Shown here one piece after another: positions 31,375 to 41,846 of a stretch of DNA of 64,000 bases. A program made the position numbers and the translations under genes. Source of the DNA: Bacteroides sp. (lineage in GTDB: Bacteria > Bacteroidota > Bacteroidia > Bacteroidales > Bacteroidaceae); contig JAJQDI010000010.1 in the NCBI GenBank assembly GCA_021202275.1, forward strand, positions 276,142 through 340,141, written 5' to 3'. Under the pieces are notes generated by a model that worked only from the letters and a program-made list of their open reading frames with translations, ran no database searches and was not told the DNA's origin. Within the stretch, counting starts at the first letter, position 1, and each line of letters starts with the position of its first letter.

Positions 31375-32034
31375 TCACACGATCAGATCCATCATTTCCC
31401 GCGAGAGTTTATCTTTTACCTCCTCCATGGCAACTTCTCTGCCAAGCTCTTTTTGCAGAGAAGTCACTCCCTTGTCCCGGAAACCACAGGGATTGACGTA
31501 ATTGAAATAATTCAGATCGGTATTTACATTGAGGGCCAACCCGTGCATGGTCACATATTGGCTACACCGCACGCCGATGGCACAGATCTTACGGGCCGTC
31601 GGCTGTTCCGGATCGATCCACACTCCGGTGGCTTTCTCCAACCGTTTGGTCTCTATGCCATACGAACGACACACACGAATGACAGACTCTTCCAGCAAGT
31701 ATACGTATTCCCGCAACCCCAGACCGAACTCTTCCAGATTGAGGATCGGATAGCATACCAATTGCCCGGGACCGTGATAGGTAATGTCTCCTCCCCTGTC
31801 TATGCGATGCACGGTGGCTCCCAGAGCCTCCAACTGTTGCGCGGAAACAAGCATATTGTCCGCTTTTCCATTTCTCCCCAGGGTATAGACAGAAGGGTGT
31901 TCGCAACAGATAATGCGATTGAGGTAAGAAGTCCCCGCTTTTTTCGCAGAGACCAGTTCATCGAAATAAGTAGTCTGTCTGTTCCAGGCCTCCTCAAAAG
32001 AGATCATGCCCCAATCCAATACGATGATTTCCAT
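31375..32034 (-). CDS. lipB: Octanoyl-[ACP]:protein transferase LipB
   Basis: A 219-residue enzyme moving octanoyl groups from acyl carrier protein to lipoyl domains, the first step of lipoate synthesis. Motif RGGDITYHGPGQ (80-91), catalytic K149 (ARKICAIGVR) and C183 (NPCGFRDKG); the 34-residue gap equals that of E. coli LipB. ATG 32034 (MEIIVLDWG) matches the family start; the frame extends upstream without support. It supplies lipoylation needed by the glycine cleavage system and 2-oxoacid dehydrogenases. Confidence 0.95.
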   Translation of the reverse strand: MEIIVLDWGMISFEEAWNRQTTYFDELVSAKKAGTSYLNRIICCEHPSVYTLGRNGKADNMLVSAQQLEALGATVHRIDRGGDITYHGPGQLVCYPILNLEEFGLGLREYVYLLEESVIRVCRSYGIETKRLEKATGVWIDPEQPTARKICAIGVRCSQYVTMHGLALNVNTDLNYFNYVNPCGFRDKGVTSLQKELGREVAMEEVKDKLSREMMDLIV

Positions 32035-32200
32035 ACACAGGGGGAATTTACTGTTTATAGTTCCGGACTGCCTCCGGCCGTTTTTCTGCTCCTGCCGGAC
32101 CCGGCAACGCAACCCGGCATTACAAAGATAAAGATAATCTTCCGATACCCTGCTGCTTTTCTGATAAATTCCGGTTATAATACCCTGACGAAATCATCCA

Positions 32201-32233
32201 CCTGTAGAGACGTAAGGCGTGCGTCTCCGCAGG
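32201..32233. repeat. GAGACG palindrome (dispersed family)
   Basis: CCTGTAGAGACG (32201-32212) and CGTCTCCGCAGG (32222-32233) pair with a small internal mismatch. It is the same word set as at 55204 and 63323. Confidence 0.6.
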
Positions 32234-32256
32234 CAGATCACAACTTGTATAATATA

Positions 32257-32301
32257 AAAGAAATGGCGGAGTACCTTTCCCGGTACCCCACCATTTCTTT
32301 T
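32257..32301 (-). terminator. Terminator of the TonB receptor gene
   Basis: Long stem with outer AAAAGAAATGG (32257-32267) / CCATTTCTTTT (32291-32301) and inner GTACC (32271-32275) / GGTAC (32282-32286). On the minus strand it ends in TTTCTTTTATATT, 14 bases after the receptor stop. Confidence 0.8.
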
Positions 32302-32314
32302 ATCTGGTCACAGA

Positions 32315-35122
32315 TCAGAACTTAGCTGTCATCTGCATCACAAACGTACGTGGTGCGGCTACATCCATCGGACGTGTCATATAAGTTGTATTCAGCAGGT
32401 TCTGTACGCTGAACTGGAACCCCACCTGGTTGGTCACTTTCACTCCCGCGCGCAGATCCATTACAAAATGGCTCTTGTTGTGCTTGCGCCAGTACCCGTC
32501 CAGATCACCGAAAAGAAGACTGCGCACAAAGTCCATGATATCTTCCTGATTCTTTTGACGCTCATCGACCATGAAGTAATCTACCGCCAGCGTCTTGCTT
32601 CTCCATACCATATTGGTACCCAGCGTCAGACGGTTCCACTGGAAATCAAAGACACCCTTTACCGAATGTTTCTGGCGATATTTCAGATACTTAGATGTAT
32701 TGGATTTGGATTTGAACTGCAACGGATCGGTATATCCTGCTTCCAGTTCGTTCACCTTCTTATAGTTCATATCTTCCGGTTCGGTATACACATATCCGAT
32801 GTTATAAGTCATCGAAGCTTTGCGGTTGATCTCCCAGATACCTGTAGTAGATATATCCACTCCGTAGATGCGGGCATCACTTACATTGGAGAATTGTGCA
32901 CCGATGCCCAGCCCCTGTCCGTTCAGCAACATGGTTACTACCTGTGACAAGTTGTCTATATACGCGTATGTATCGTTATTGAACAGGCCGATATTGAATT
33001 CGATCATATCCTTGTATTGCGTATAGAAAGCCGCCGCGTCTAAAAAACCTTTGAAAGGACCCACTTTGTAACCCTGACGGATACCCAGCTCCGTATTGAA
33101 ACCGCTCTCAGCCGTCAGAGAATTATTGGGATACGCGCCGATACCGCCCACGTCGCGACGCACATATTTCTCGATCAGTGAAGGATAACGGTATCCCTGT
33201 CCGAAAGAGGCACGCAGGAAACTGTACTCGGCCAGTTGATAGTTGAGACCCGCACGGAACACCGGTTTGAAGGGAGCTTCCGCACCAAATATTTTGGTCT
33301 TTGCCTCTTTGTAATGAGAATCTACGCGATAATATTCCAGACGCATACCCACGGAAAGGTTCAGGCGGTCGAAGAATTTATCATCGTATTGCAGATAAAG
33401 TGCCGCGTTGTCACTCTGGTGACTGCGGGTCATATTGGCCGACTTAGTATACAAATGATCATACATAACTCCCGCAGTCAGCTGGGCTGTTTCGTACCGT
33501 TTGGAGAACTGATAATCTAAGTAATACTGAGCTGTCTTATCCGGAGTTACTTTCTCCTGTTGTTTCCGGTTGTCTCCATTGAGGAACGGGATGATCTGGT
33601 TCATATCAATCCCGATGCCATCACTGAGTGAGATCGGCAAGGGCCAGTGCCCCATCACCCAGGAGATCAGATCCGCGTAATCGGACGACTTAGCATCCGG
33701 GAAATAGGTCTTACCCAATCCTCTCAGATCGTCGATCACACCGGTATAATCTTCCGTCAGTAGCTTGGGAAGAAGCGACGTGACCATTTTAGTAACATCC
33801 TCTGTGCTGATAGACAGCAGCTGGTTCACATCCACTCCCATATTATCCGCGATCTCCACAATGGAAGCATCTGTTGTCTGGGTCACCAGATTGTCCGAAC
33901 GGTAGAAAAGACGTCCCCGGAAACGATGAGTTGTTTTTTTCTCCGCGTTGTGATAATTCAGGAAAGGATCTATATAGAAGTTATTTTCCTGACGGGCCAT
34001 ATTGGAAAACGGGGAAGGACGCAAAGGCTCATCTGCCGAACGCCACAGGAAGTAATCTCCATAATTATTGGACAGGAAGCTGAAATCTGTTCCATAGGTA
34101 AGCCCCTGTATATCCGGATCGTGATAGGCCACCTTTCCTCCCAGACGCATGCGTTTGTTGTAATTGCCCTGACGGTATCCCTCATCGGTAAGGAGGCTCA
34201 GACTGGCACTCACGTCGTAATCTCCGATGCGTCTGGCATGGGAGAAATCAAATCCTTCATAGATCGGATTGCGGATACCCGAATACAGGGAGTTGCGCAA
34301 CAGAGGTTTCACCTGCGACTGTCCCTCTTTCCAGAAACCACGGTCCCACCAGATCGCGTTCTCATCCGAAGGGTTACCATAGATACCCAGATACATATTC
34401 ACTCGCGTTTCAGGTTCCAGTCCCGGACGGGTCGTACGCACATTGATGATCCCGTTGAGCGCCGAAGAACCGTACAATACCGAAGAGGCTCCTTTGATCA
34501 CCTCCACCTGCTCGATATTCTCCACAGGAATGGCATTCCAGTTGATCTCACCCACACCCGGGGTCAGGATAGACAATCCGTCTACCAGGATCAGGCTCCG
34601 ACTCCCTACGCCGTAGGTCCAGCCACTCCCGCTGCGGATCGAAGGCTGCTTGTCAGTGATCTCCACGCCGGGAAGAGAAGCCAGGGAAGTACGCAGGTCA
34701 GAAGGATTCTGACGGGCGATATCCGCTGCTTTCATCACACTCATAGAGACAGTGATATCACTCAGTTTCTGTTCAAAACGTCCCACACTGACCACCACTT
34801 CGTCCAGCACGTTGATAGATGCTTTCAGGAATACGTTGTGCTCTACCGTTCCTCTGCGTGGGATCACCAGTGGATGATCTACACTCTCATATCCCAGGAA
34901 ACTGTAGGTCAGTACAACCCCTCCTTCGGGAACATGGATCTCATAATATCCGTTGGTATCGGAAATTGCGCCATGTGTACCGGCTTTACCTTTGTAATAG
35001 ACGCTGGCACCGATCAGAGGTTCGTTGCTGCCTTCTGCGTCGTAAATGTATCCTGTGACTTTCTGTCCCCAAGCTGTAGTGCTCAGACAGATTAAAATTG
35101 CCATAAGCCATGATGTTCTCAT
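32315..35122 (-). CDS. TonB-dependent outer-membrane receptor
   Basis: A 935-residue receptor: signal peptide MRTSWLMAILICLSTTAWGQ, CarboxypepD_reg-like domain (residues 20-105; GYIYDAEGSNEPLIGASVYYKG), plug domain (LVDGLSILTPGVGEINWNAIPVENIEQVEVIKGASSVLYGSSALNGIINVRT), then a 22-strand barrel ending in Phe. No SusD-like gene is beside it, so a glycan SusCD system is unlikely; the divergent AraC-type gene suggests an inducible receptor, perhaps for a siderophore or other metal chelate. Ligand not readable from the sequence. Confidence 0.92.
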   Translation of the reverse strand: MRTSWLMAILICLSTTAWGQKVTGYIYDAEGSNEPLIGASVYYKGKAGTHGAISDTNGYYEIHVPEGGVVLTYSFLGYESVDHPLVIPRRGTVEHNVFLKASINVLDEVVVSVGRFEQKLSDITVSMSVMKAADIARQNPSDLRTSLASLPGVEITDKQPSIRSGSGWTYGVGSRSLILVDGLSILTPGVGEINWNAIPVENIEQVEVIKGASSVLYGSSALNGIINVRTTRPGLEPETRVNMYLGIYGNPSDENAIWWDRGFWKEGQSQVKPLLRNSLYSGIRNPIYEGFDFSHARRIGDYDVSASLSLLTDEGYRQGNYNKRMRLGGKVAYHDPDIQGLTYGTDFSFLSNNYGDYFLWRSADEPLRPSPFSNMARQENNFYIDPFLNYHNAEKKTTHRFRGRLFYRSDNLVTQTTDASIVEIADNMGVDVNQLLSISTEDVTKMVTSLLPKLLTEDYTGVIDDLRGLGKTYFPDAKSSDYADLISWVMGHWPLPISLSDGIGIDMNQIIPFLNGDNRKQQEKVTPDKTAQYYLDYQFSKRYETAQLTAGVMYDHLYTKSANMTRSHQSDNAALYLQYDDKFFDRLNLSVGMRLEYYRVDSHYKEAKTKIFGAEAPFKPVFRAGLNYQLAEYSFLRASFGQGYRYPSLIEKYVRRDVGGIGAYPNNSLTAESGFNTELGIRQGYKVGPFKGFLDAAAFYTQYKDMIEFNIGLFNNDTYAYIDNLSQVVTMLLNGQGLGIGAQFSNVSDARIYGVDISTTGIWEINRKASMTYNIGYVYTEPEDMNYKKVNELEAGYTDPLQFKSKSNTSKYLKYRQKHSVKGVFDFQWNRLTLGTNMVWRSKTLAVDYFMVDERQKNQEDIMDFVRSLLFGDLDGYWRKHNKSHFVMDLRAGVKVTNQVGFQFSVQNLLNTTYMTRPMDVAAPRTFVMQMTAKF

Positions 35123-35461
35123 AATCGTGTCTTTTAGTTAGAAAAGCTCTTTTCCACAAACTCCCCGCTATAGGTACTGCTCATCAGAACGGGGGAAAAT
35201 AAAACAAACCAAAGAAAGAAAAAGAGTCGAAGCCTATTTCCTGGCAAAGGTCGGGTTTCCTGTTCAGACCGACAAGGTCTAATTTTATGAATCTGTGTCC
35301 CAAATTAAAGAATAAAAAACCTTAAATTCACAAAGCGGAAACGAGATCCCGGTCTTATTTCAAGGCATATCAGCTTAATCTTTTATAAAATAGTGTGAAT
35401 TCACAGAAAAAGATTGTAGTAAAAAGCCTATTTTTGTCGACACATTTATACGAAGTTCATT
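35123..35461. promoter_or_regulatory. Divergent control region between TonB receptor and AraC gene
   Basis: 339 bases. It holds a perfect 12-base palindrome TGTGAATTCACA (35394-35405), a possible operator, and the -7 box TATTTTTG (35429-35436) of the AraC gene 25 bases before its ATG. ATTCACA also occurs near 35326. No gene is visible. Confidence 0.45.
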
Positions 35462-36301
35462 ATGAAGATCAACTTCCCACAAGTAGATATACCTGCCGAG
35501 TTCATCTCATGGACCGAAGTGAACGAAGACATCCTGAATGTCTATCAGCAATCCTGTAGGCTCAAAGCGATTGTATTTGTTCTGTGTACCGAAGGGAAGG
35601 TGACTGCCTCTATCAATCTGCAGAAATACATAGTGGTCCGTGGCGATCTGGTGGTACTTCTGCCTGGCATGATCATCCAGATCAATGAGCAACACGAAAA
35701 GCTGCGTCTCTCTTTTGCGGCATTCTCTTCCGACTGTGTCAACGGGATCAACATATTCAACTCGACCAAAGAATCATTTACCCATATGCTGGACGAACCG
35801 GTGTTACACTTAGACGATCTGACTGCCGGATATTTCAAAGATTATTTCGCTCTGATGACACGTATGTTGCTGCATCCGAAATATGCTCCGCAAACCGAAG
35901 TCAATAAGAACAACCTGACGTTCCTGCTCTCCTGGGTAAACAGTCTGTACAAGATGAAACCTCATCAGGAAAAGGAGATGAGCCGCGGAGAAGAGATATG
36001 CAGGCAGTTGGTGAAAGAGGTGATGGACCATTACCAGACTGAAAGGCATGTACAGTTCTATGCAGACCGACTGGGTATTTCTCTGCAACACCTGAGCACC
36101 ACAGTGAAACAGGTGACCGGCAAAAATGTACTGGATATCATCGCGCACATGGTCATTATGGATGCGAAGGCCAAACTGCAATCTACTCGCATGACGATAC
36201 AGGAGATTGCCTACTCACTCAATTTTCCCAGTGCCTCTTTTTTCGGGAAATACTTCAAACGATATGTAGGAACAAGCCCGCAGGAGTTCCGCAAGCATTG
36301 A
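35462..36301 (+). CDS. AraC-family transcription regulator
   Basis: A 279-residue regulator with an N-terminal cupin-like sensing part (LKAIVFVLCTEGKVTASINLQKYIVVRGDLVVLLPGMII) and a C-terminal pair of helix-turn-helix units: FYADRLGISLQHLSTTVKQVTG and MTIQEIAYSLNFPSASFFGKYFKRYVGTSPQEFRKH. It is divergent from the TonB receptor and probably controls it. It converges on copA. Confidence 0.92.
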   Translation: MKINFPQVDIPAEFISWTEVNEDILNVYQQSCRLKAIVFVLCTEGKVTASINLQKYIVVRGDLVVLLPGMIIQINEQHEKLRLSFAAFSSDCVNGINIFNSTKESFTHMLDEPVLHLDDLTAGYFKDYFALMTRMLLHPKYAPQTEVNKNNLTFLLSWVNSLYKMKPHQEKEMSRGEEICRQLVKEVMDHYQTERHVQFYADRLGISLQHLSTTVKQVTGKNVLDIIAHMVIMDAKAKLQSTRMTIQEIAYSLNFPSASFFGKYFKRYVGTSPQEFRKH

Positions 36302-36401
36302 TCTATCTCTTCGTTGCAAAGATCGGAATACCAGCAGATGCCGGCCGCCGACACAACAAACCACCTTACCATGTGCCTGTACTCCTTGTGCAGACCCTCC
36401 C

Positions 36402-38615
36402 TTACCTGCGGCGAGCCAACGTCATGCTGTTGAGTACCACAGAGACCGAAGAGAAAGCCATGGCCGCGCTGGCCAGCATGGGGTTGAGCAGGATGCCATA
36501 GACAGGATACAGAATCCCCGCGGCTACAGGAATGCCAATGAGATTATAAATAAACGCCCAGAACAGATTCTGGCGGATCAGGTGTACCGTGAGCCTGGAA
36601 ATGGCAAACGCTTTGGGCAGGAGCAATAGATCGGAAGTCATCAACGTCACCATAGCCACATCCATGGCAATATCGGTACCTTTCCCCATGGCCAGGCTCA
36701 CATCCGCACAGGCCAACGCCTGTGAATCATTGATACCATCTCCCACCATGGCTACTGTTTTGCCTTCTTTCTGCAAAGAACGCACGTACTTCTCTTTATC
36801 AGCAGGCAACGCGTCATACATATAGTGTTCGATACCCAGTTGTATGGCTATGGCAGATGCCGTACGCTCTCCGTCGCCGGTGAGCATATGGATCTCAATG
36901 CCTTGTTGTTTCAACTCCTTGATGGCTTCACCGGTAGTAGGTTTGAGCTGATCGGAAACCGCGATCACTGCCAATAGTTCATTTTCACCACCGAAATAGA
37001 GCAGGCTGTTGCCATCCTCTTCGTAGCCGGCAATCATCTCCTGCAAAGTACGATCCACTTCCGCACCCGAAGCAGCCAGTAATTTATGACTACCTACCCA
37101 ATAGCGACGGGATCCGTACATCACTTCAATGCCTTTACCCGTCACACTTACGAACTGTTCCGCGGCAACCGGTTCTATCTGCTCCTCATCCCGCAACAGA
37201 CTTACAAGAGCCCCGGCCAGCGGATGTTCGGAGTTCATTTCCGCAGCCAATAAAATACGTTTATACAGATCGTCCTCACCGTGTGCCCAGAGGATACCTG
37301 TGACCACGGGTTTACCTTCTGTAAGTGTACCTGTTTTGTCGAGAACCACTGCGTTCACCCGCCGCATCTGTTCAAGGGCCACAGCATCTTTGATCAGGAT
37401 GTGAGAATCGGCAGCTTTGCCGATACCTACCATCAGGGCGGTGGGTGTAGCCAATCCCAGTGCGCACGGACAGGCAATGACCAATACCGAAACGGCAGAC
37501 AGCAGGGCATAGGAGAAACAGGCTGTTCCTCCGATCAGTATCCAGAGTGCAAAAGTCAATACGGCAATACCCAATACAGCGGGTACAAATACAGCGGTGA
37601 CTTTATCCACCAGTCGCTGCACAGGTGGCTTACTTCCCTGCGCCTCCTGTACCATACGAACGATACGCGCCAGCACCGTATCACTGCCTACCTGTGTAGC
37701 CCTCAGCCGGAAGGCTCCTTTCTGGTTGATCGTACCGGCCAGTACGCGACAGCCTGGATGCTTGCCGACAGCGATAGGTTCTCCACTGATCATGCTTTCA
37801 TCTACATAGGATTCTCCCGAGATCACTTCCCCGTCTACCGGGATCTGTTCTCCCGGACGCACAAGTACGATATCATCCACCACCAGATCTTCCAGCAACA
37901 CATCCCGTTCTTCTCCTTCCCGAAGGACGCATGCCGTACGGGGTTGCAGCTTCATCAGCTTACGAATGGCGGAAGAGGTGTTCCCTTTTGCTTTTTCTTC
38001 CATCAGCTTACCCGTCAGCACAAACGCGATAATCACCACCACCGCTTCGTAATAGACATACGGCTCCAGACCGCGGGACAGCCAGAACTCCGGGAAAAGG
38101 GTGTTGAACAGACTGAACAGAAAAGCAATGGAGGTACTCAGGGCTACCAGTGTATCCATGTTGCTCCGCCCTATCCGCGCCTGTTTCCAGGCATTGCGAT
38201 AGAACGTATTCCCAAAGATCACCATAACGGGTATGGTGAGCACCAGCATGATCCAGTTGGCATAAGGCATATGCATGAAAACCATTCCGAGCAACACTAC
38301 CGGTACGGTGAAGAGCCACGCTCCGGCCACACGCCGCCGCAGATCCAGGTAACTGGCCCGCTGCGCTTCTTCCAGTTTTTCTTCGCGGTCTTCCTCCTCT
38401 ATGATCAGGTCGTAGCCCGCTGCCTGTACGATACGGCGCAGATCTTCCGGTGCGATCAGTTCACTGTCATACCGGATCGTGAGCATATGAGAAGCGTAAC
38501 TCACCGCTGCCTCTTCTACCCCGGTCACTTTTCTCATACTTCTCTCTACATTGGCGGCACACCCGGCACAATGCAGGTTCAATACAGGGAATATTTTCGT
38601 TACTATCTGTGCCAT
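36402..38615 (-). CDS. copA: Copper-translocating P1B-type ATPase
   Basis: A 737-residue heavy-metal pump that exports Cu(I), or less likely Ag(I), with ATP. One N-terminal HMA domain with HCAGC (C16, C19), about eight membrane helices, SGEP actuator motif ([12 protein letters not shown]), the CPC ion site at 382-384 ([14 protein letters not shown]), phosphorylated D426 in DKTGTLT, SEHPL, and [13 protein letters not shown] marks the copper/silver group; zinc/cadmium pumps also have CPC but usually lack this HMA/loop setting, so copper is the best call. It is last in a run of metal genes read on the minus strand. Confidence 0.93.
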   Translation of the reverse strand: MAQIVTKIFPVLNLHCAGCAANVERSMRKVTGVEEAAVSYASHMLTIRYDSELIAPEDLRRIVQAAGYDLIIEEEDREEKLEEAQRASYLDLRRRVAGAWLFTVPVVLLGMVFMHMPYANWIMLVLTIPVMVIFGNTFYRNAWKQARIGRSNMDTLVALSTSIAFLFSLFNTLFPEFWLSRGLEPYVYYEAVVVIIAFVLTGKLMEEKAKGNTSSAIRKLMKLQPRTACVLREGEERDVLLEDLVVDDIVLVRPGEQIPVDGEVISGESYVDESMISGEPIAVGKHPGCRVLAGTINQKGAFRLRATQVGSDTVLARIVRMVQEAQGSKPPVQRLVDKVTAVFVPAVLGIAVLTFALWILIGGTACFSYALLSAVSVLVIACPCALGLATPTALMVGIGKAADSHILIKDAVALEQMRRVNAVVLDKTGTLTEGKPVVTGILWAHGEDDLYKRILLAAEMNSEHPLAGALVSLLRDEEQIEPVAAEQFVSVTGKGIEVMYGSRRYWVGSHKLLAASGAEVDRTLQEMIAGYEEDGNSLLYFGGENELLAVIAVSDQLKPTTGEAIKELKQQGIEIHMLTGDGERTASAIAIQLGIEHYMYDALPADKEKYVRSLQKEGKTVAMVGDGINDSQALACADVSLAMGKGTDIAMDVAMVTLMTSDLLLLPKAFAISRLTVHLIRQNLFWAFIYNLIGIPVAAGILYPVYGILLNPMLASAAMAFSSVSVVLNSMTLARRR

Positions 38616-38746
38616 GAAGCAAATGAAATAGGGAGCCCTCTTCTGGGTTAGTATGTTCTGCGGAATATAAACCCAAAAGAAGTATCTGTTTTCTGATTAA
38701 ATAAGTTACAACAACCGCCCGGAACGATTGTTTATCGACTTTTTAT

Positions 38747-39097
38747 CTACCTTTTCTCAGAAGACCCGGATGGTTCGTCAGTCTCCTTTTTTTCCGGTCC
38801 TCCAGCTTCTCCGACCACTTCGGCCGCGTAGTTGAATTTTCCGAAAGCCTGCTGCAATTTCTCCACCGTCGTCTTATCCGCATCGTACACAATGGTCACT
38901 GTTTTCGTTTTCAGATCGGTGGAAAATTCCTTCATTCCTTTCTCAAACTTAATGTTATTCTTCACTTTACGTTCACAATTCTCACACTCCATCTGTGCCA
39001 CTTTGAACACGACGGTACGGTAGTCTTTGGCGAATGCAACAGACACCCCTATGCATAGAAGCCATACAAATGTCCAAATTCTTTTTTTACTCTTCAT
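38747..39097 (-). CDS. Exported HMA-domain metal-binding protein
   Basis: A 116-residue protein with signal peptide (MKSKKRIWTFVWLLCIGVSVAFA) and one HMA domain whose metal loop is MECENC (C38, C41), followed by a charged, disordered tail (GPEKKETDEPSGSSEKR). It would carry Cu(I) or a similar ion in the periplasm. It lies 131 bases upstream of copA on the same strand. Confidence 0.88.
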   Translation of the reverse strand: MKSKKRIWTFVWLLCIGVSVAFAKDYRTVVFKVAQMECENCERKVKNNIKFEKGMKEFSTDLKTKTVTIVYDADKTTVEKLQQAFGKFNYAAEVVGEAGGPEKKETDEPSGSSEKR

Positions 39098-39367
39098 ACA
39101 TTTTCTTTTTTAGACAGAAGAACATAAGAACAAATAAAATGCCCATTTATCTACATATACGATTGAATGCACCGGACTATCCATTCCTCTTTGATACAGG
39201 CCTTTTGTTTTTTCTATTCTTATGTTCTTCCTGTTGTTTCATTTTTATATTTATTTTTTTGTTATCTCATTCTTTCTATTATTTCACTCTTATATTCATA
39301 GGTTCTTATATTGTTATATTGTTATATTCATTTGTCTTATATGTTCTTTTGTTCTTATGTCTAAAAA
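39098..39367. other. Low-complexity spacer between receptor and HMA genes
   Basis: 270 bases, very T-rich on the plus strand (A/purine-rich in the transcript of the minus-strand genes), with short tandem TATTGTTATATTG words near 39305. No gene; it may simply be an unstructured mRNA linker. Confidence 0.5.
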
Positions 39368-41602
39368 TTAATTTCTTGCCAGATTAAACCTCACCCCTAC
39401 ATATCCCTTGGCACCGTGCATCGGCCCCCAGATCATCGTCGCATCGAAACGATCGCCCCAGGGATTGGCCGCGTCTATAATGGGATTGCGTTGCCGGAAG
39501 TGGGTCAGGTTCTCTCCTCCCACATACACAGACCAGCGACGGAAGTAGCGGGTTACCTGCGCACTCAACTGCTCAAATCCCCTGTAGCGTTCTTTCCACG
39601 ACAAGGTCCCATCTGCCAACGCATAGGGATCGGGCATACGTCCTCCTCCATTCAGTTGCAGCGTAGCGTCGAACTGCCAGAGTCCCAGTGGGGTCTGGTA
39701 AGAAGCTGTGAGCAACCCTTTGTATTTTCCTGTCAACGGTTTCTCCCTTCGCACTCCATGGTAGGTAGACTTGACATCCGTCAGTCGATAAGCAGCCGTC
39801 ACCGTCAACCCTTTCCATACCGGATAAGTAGCTTCCACCTGCATCACATGCGAGTAGGAACGCCCGTTCAGATTGTAAAAAAAGACCGCGTGCGGGTCGG
39901 TATCGACATCCGTAACTACCTGCTGACGGAAATCGGTATAGAAATACTCCGCGTTCACATTCAGTGTTTTTCCCCACAGAGGCAGATAGGTAGAGACACT
40001 GAAGCCATAGTTCCACGCCTCTTCCTGTTTCAGATGCGGATCTGACACTATCCGGCGACTGCTGGCCAGCAGATAATTATTCTCCGCCAGCACATGCGGA
40101 GTGCGGTAGCCTTTGCCCGCAGACAAGCGGAAATACAGATACTCATTCGGATTGTATTTTACATGCGCGCGCGGAGTCACAAAGAAATTATAATCACTGC
40201 TGTAATCGCCCCGCAGGCCTGCCATCAGCGTCAGTTTCTCATTCATATCCCAGGTATACTGGAAATAGGCTCCCGAAACCGCTTCCTTTACCAAACGCTT
40301 CTCTCTGCCGGCCAGTTCATCGTTGGTCAGGCGGTAATACTCGTCAAACCCATCGTAGTTGAAGCTAAGACCGGCAGACAGGTTGTGCCCGCTCTTCCAC
40401 TCCGACTCAAAAAGCAGAGAGGCATAGAAATTTCGTTGATCCACATCATAGATCTTATAGCCATACGCTCCGTCCTGCTGATGCAGGGAACCGGAAAGCA
40501 TCAGGGCTACATTGGTTCCTTTTGCCTTATCTAAGATATAGGCGTTCTTGGTAAAGAACTCATACCGGTCTGTCCGGATATCTACTTCATAGGGCATATG
40601 TATCTCTGCTCCGCCGTGAGCCACCTGTCCACTTTTCCGGCGATCCGAAAGTGCCTTAATACCTGCCTGAAACGCATACCGATCGCCCATATATGCCCAG
40701 CGGTTCCAGACATTGTACTGCTCCACACGGGGTATATCCGCGAATCCGTCGTTGTTACCGTCGTGCATTTTGGTCTCGTTCTCGTAATGGGTCAGCAGCG
40801 TCGTACTCCACCGCCCTCCCAACTTGATCGTAGCATCCGCGTTCGCTTCCAGACGATTGGTAGTAGCGGCAAAAAGGTTGACTGCCACCTTATCCGCTTC
40901 CGGATGCTGAGGTTTCTTGAATTCTACATTGATCTGTCCGGTGATGGCTTCGTACCCATTCTTCACGGAAGAGCTTCCTTTGGAGACCTGGATACTTTCC
41001 ATCCATGGACCGGGAATGTATCCGAGTCCGAACGGAGCAGCCGCTCCCCGGTAGTTGGGGATATTCTCGGTCATTAACTGTACATAGGTACCCGACAACC
41101 CCAGCAGACGGATCTGTCTGGCACCCGTGGTCGCATCGGAGTAGCTGATATCTACGGAAGGATTGGTCACAAAACTCTCTCCCAGGTTGCAACAGGCCGC
41201 GCGCAACAACTCGGCACTGCTGATCATGTCTTCATTCAATACGCTGCTACGCAGCTTCATCGTACTCAGACGGCGAGTGGTTACATTCACCTCTTCCAGT
41301 TGTACCCCTTCCCGGAGCACAACCAGCAACTCTTCATCGGTACGCCCTACGCGTACGGTATCATTCTCATAGCCGATAAAACTCACGACCAACTGACTGC
41401 CGGCAGTAGCCGCCGGAAGGGAAAAACGACCATCCGCAGCTGCGGTAGTTCCCTGTTTAGTCCCCAACCAGATCACACTGGCACCCGGCAAGGGGTCGTC
41501 CGCGGCATCCGTCACCCTGCCACTCACCTGTGCAAAGATGGATGGAGAAATAAATAGGATAAGGAATATAATATATTTCATATAAAATTTCTGTTTAGAC
41601 AT
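39368..41602 (-). CDS. TonB-dependent receptor of the metal cluster
   Basis: A 744-residue receptor with signal peptide (MKYIIFLILFISPSIFAQ), CarboxypepD_reg-like domain (GRVTDAADDPLPGASVIWLG), plug (ICNLGESFVTNPSVDISYSD-like region and GSSSVKNGYEAITGQINVEF), and a barrel. A second ATG at 41581 is equally possible and starts directly at the signal peptide. The genes around it (Cys-rich protein, HMA protein, CopA) suggest it imports a copper or related metal complex. The ligand is inferred from context only. Confidence 0.88.
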   Translation of the reverse strand: MSKQKFYMKYIIFLILFISPSIFAQVSGRVTDAADDPLPGASVIWLGTKQGTTAAADGRFSLPAATAGSQLVVSFIGYENDTVRVGRTDEELLVVLREGVQLEEVNVTTRRLSTMKLRSSVLNEDMISSAELLRAACCNLGESFVTNPSVDISYSDATTGARQIRLLGLSGTYVQLMTENIPNYRGAAAPFGLGYIPGPWMESIQVSKGSSSVKNGYEAITGQINVEFKKPQHPEADKVAVNLFAATTNRLEANADATIKLGGRWSTTLLTHYENETKMHDGNNDGFADIPRVEQYNVWNRWAYMGDRYAFQAGIKALSDRRKSGQVAHGGAEIHMPYEVDIRTDRYEFFTKNAYILDKAKGTNVALMLSGSLHQQDGAYGYKIYDVDQRNFYASLLFESEWKSGHNLSAGLSFNYDGFDEYYRLTNDELAGREKRLVKEAVSGAYFQYTWDMNEKLTLMAGLRGDYSSDYNFFVTPRAHVKYNPNEYLYFRLSAGKGYRTPHVLAENNYLLASSRRIVSDPHLKQEEAWNYGFSVSTYLPLWGKTLNVNAEYFYTDFRQQVVTDVDTDPHAVFFYNLNGRSYSHVMQVEATYPVWKGLTVTAAYRLTDVKSTYHGVRREKPLTGKYKGLLTASYQTPLGLWQFDATLQLNGGGRMPDPYALADGTLSWKERYRGFEQLSAQVTRYFRRWSVYVGGENLTHFRQRNPIIDAANPWGDRFDATMIWGPMHGAKGYVGVRFNLARN

Positions 41603-41617
41603 TTAAAAGTAAAAAAC

Positions 41618-41754
41618 CCATGTAGGGGTCTGAGATCTGTATCCTATGGGATTTTACTACAGAGCCACAACTATGCGACTCTACATGTGGATGATAACAT
41701 GGATATACGGTTCAAAACAATTTAAATCGTAAATCCCTTCGCATCCCTACATGG
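41618..41754. repeat. Inverted repeat of the dispersed family
   Basis: ACCCATGTAGGG (41618-41629) and CCCTACATGGGT (41743-41754) are perfect inverted copies; between and after them are CGACTCTACATG and several AAATCGTAAAT units (41726, 41787, 41826), the words found in the elements at 15.2 and 55.1 kb. Confidence 0.6.
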
Positions 41755-41846
41755 GTGTGATCATACTGATATATCAATCTACTGTCATTTAAATCGTAAT
41801 TGACTTCGTCGATCGTTGGTTCAGTAAATCGTAAATATCTTCTTAT

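Noticed and set aside
32315..35122. SusC-type glycan importer
   Set aside because: No SusD gene beside either TonB receptor, and neighbours are regulatory or metal genes.
39034..39387. Plus-strand open frame rich in Phe/Ile/Tyr
   Set aside because: Product of a T-rich low-complexity spacer; antisense to real genes at both ends.
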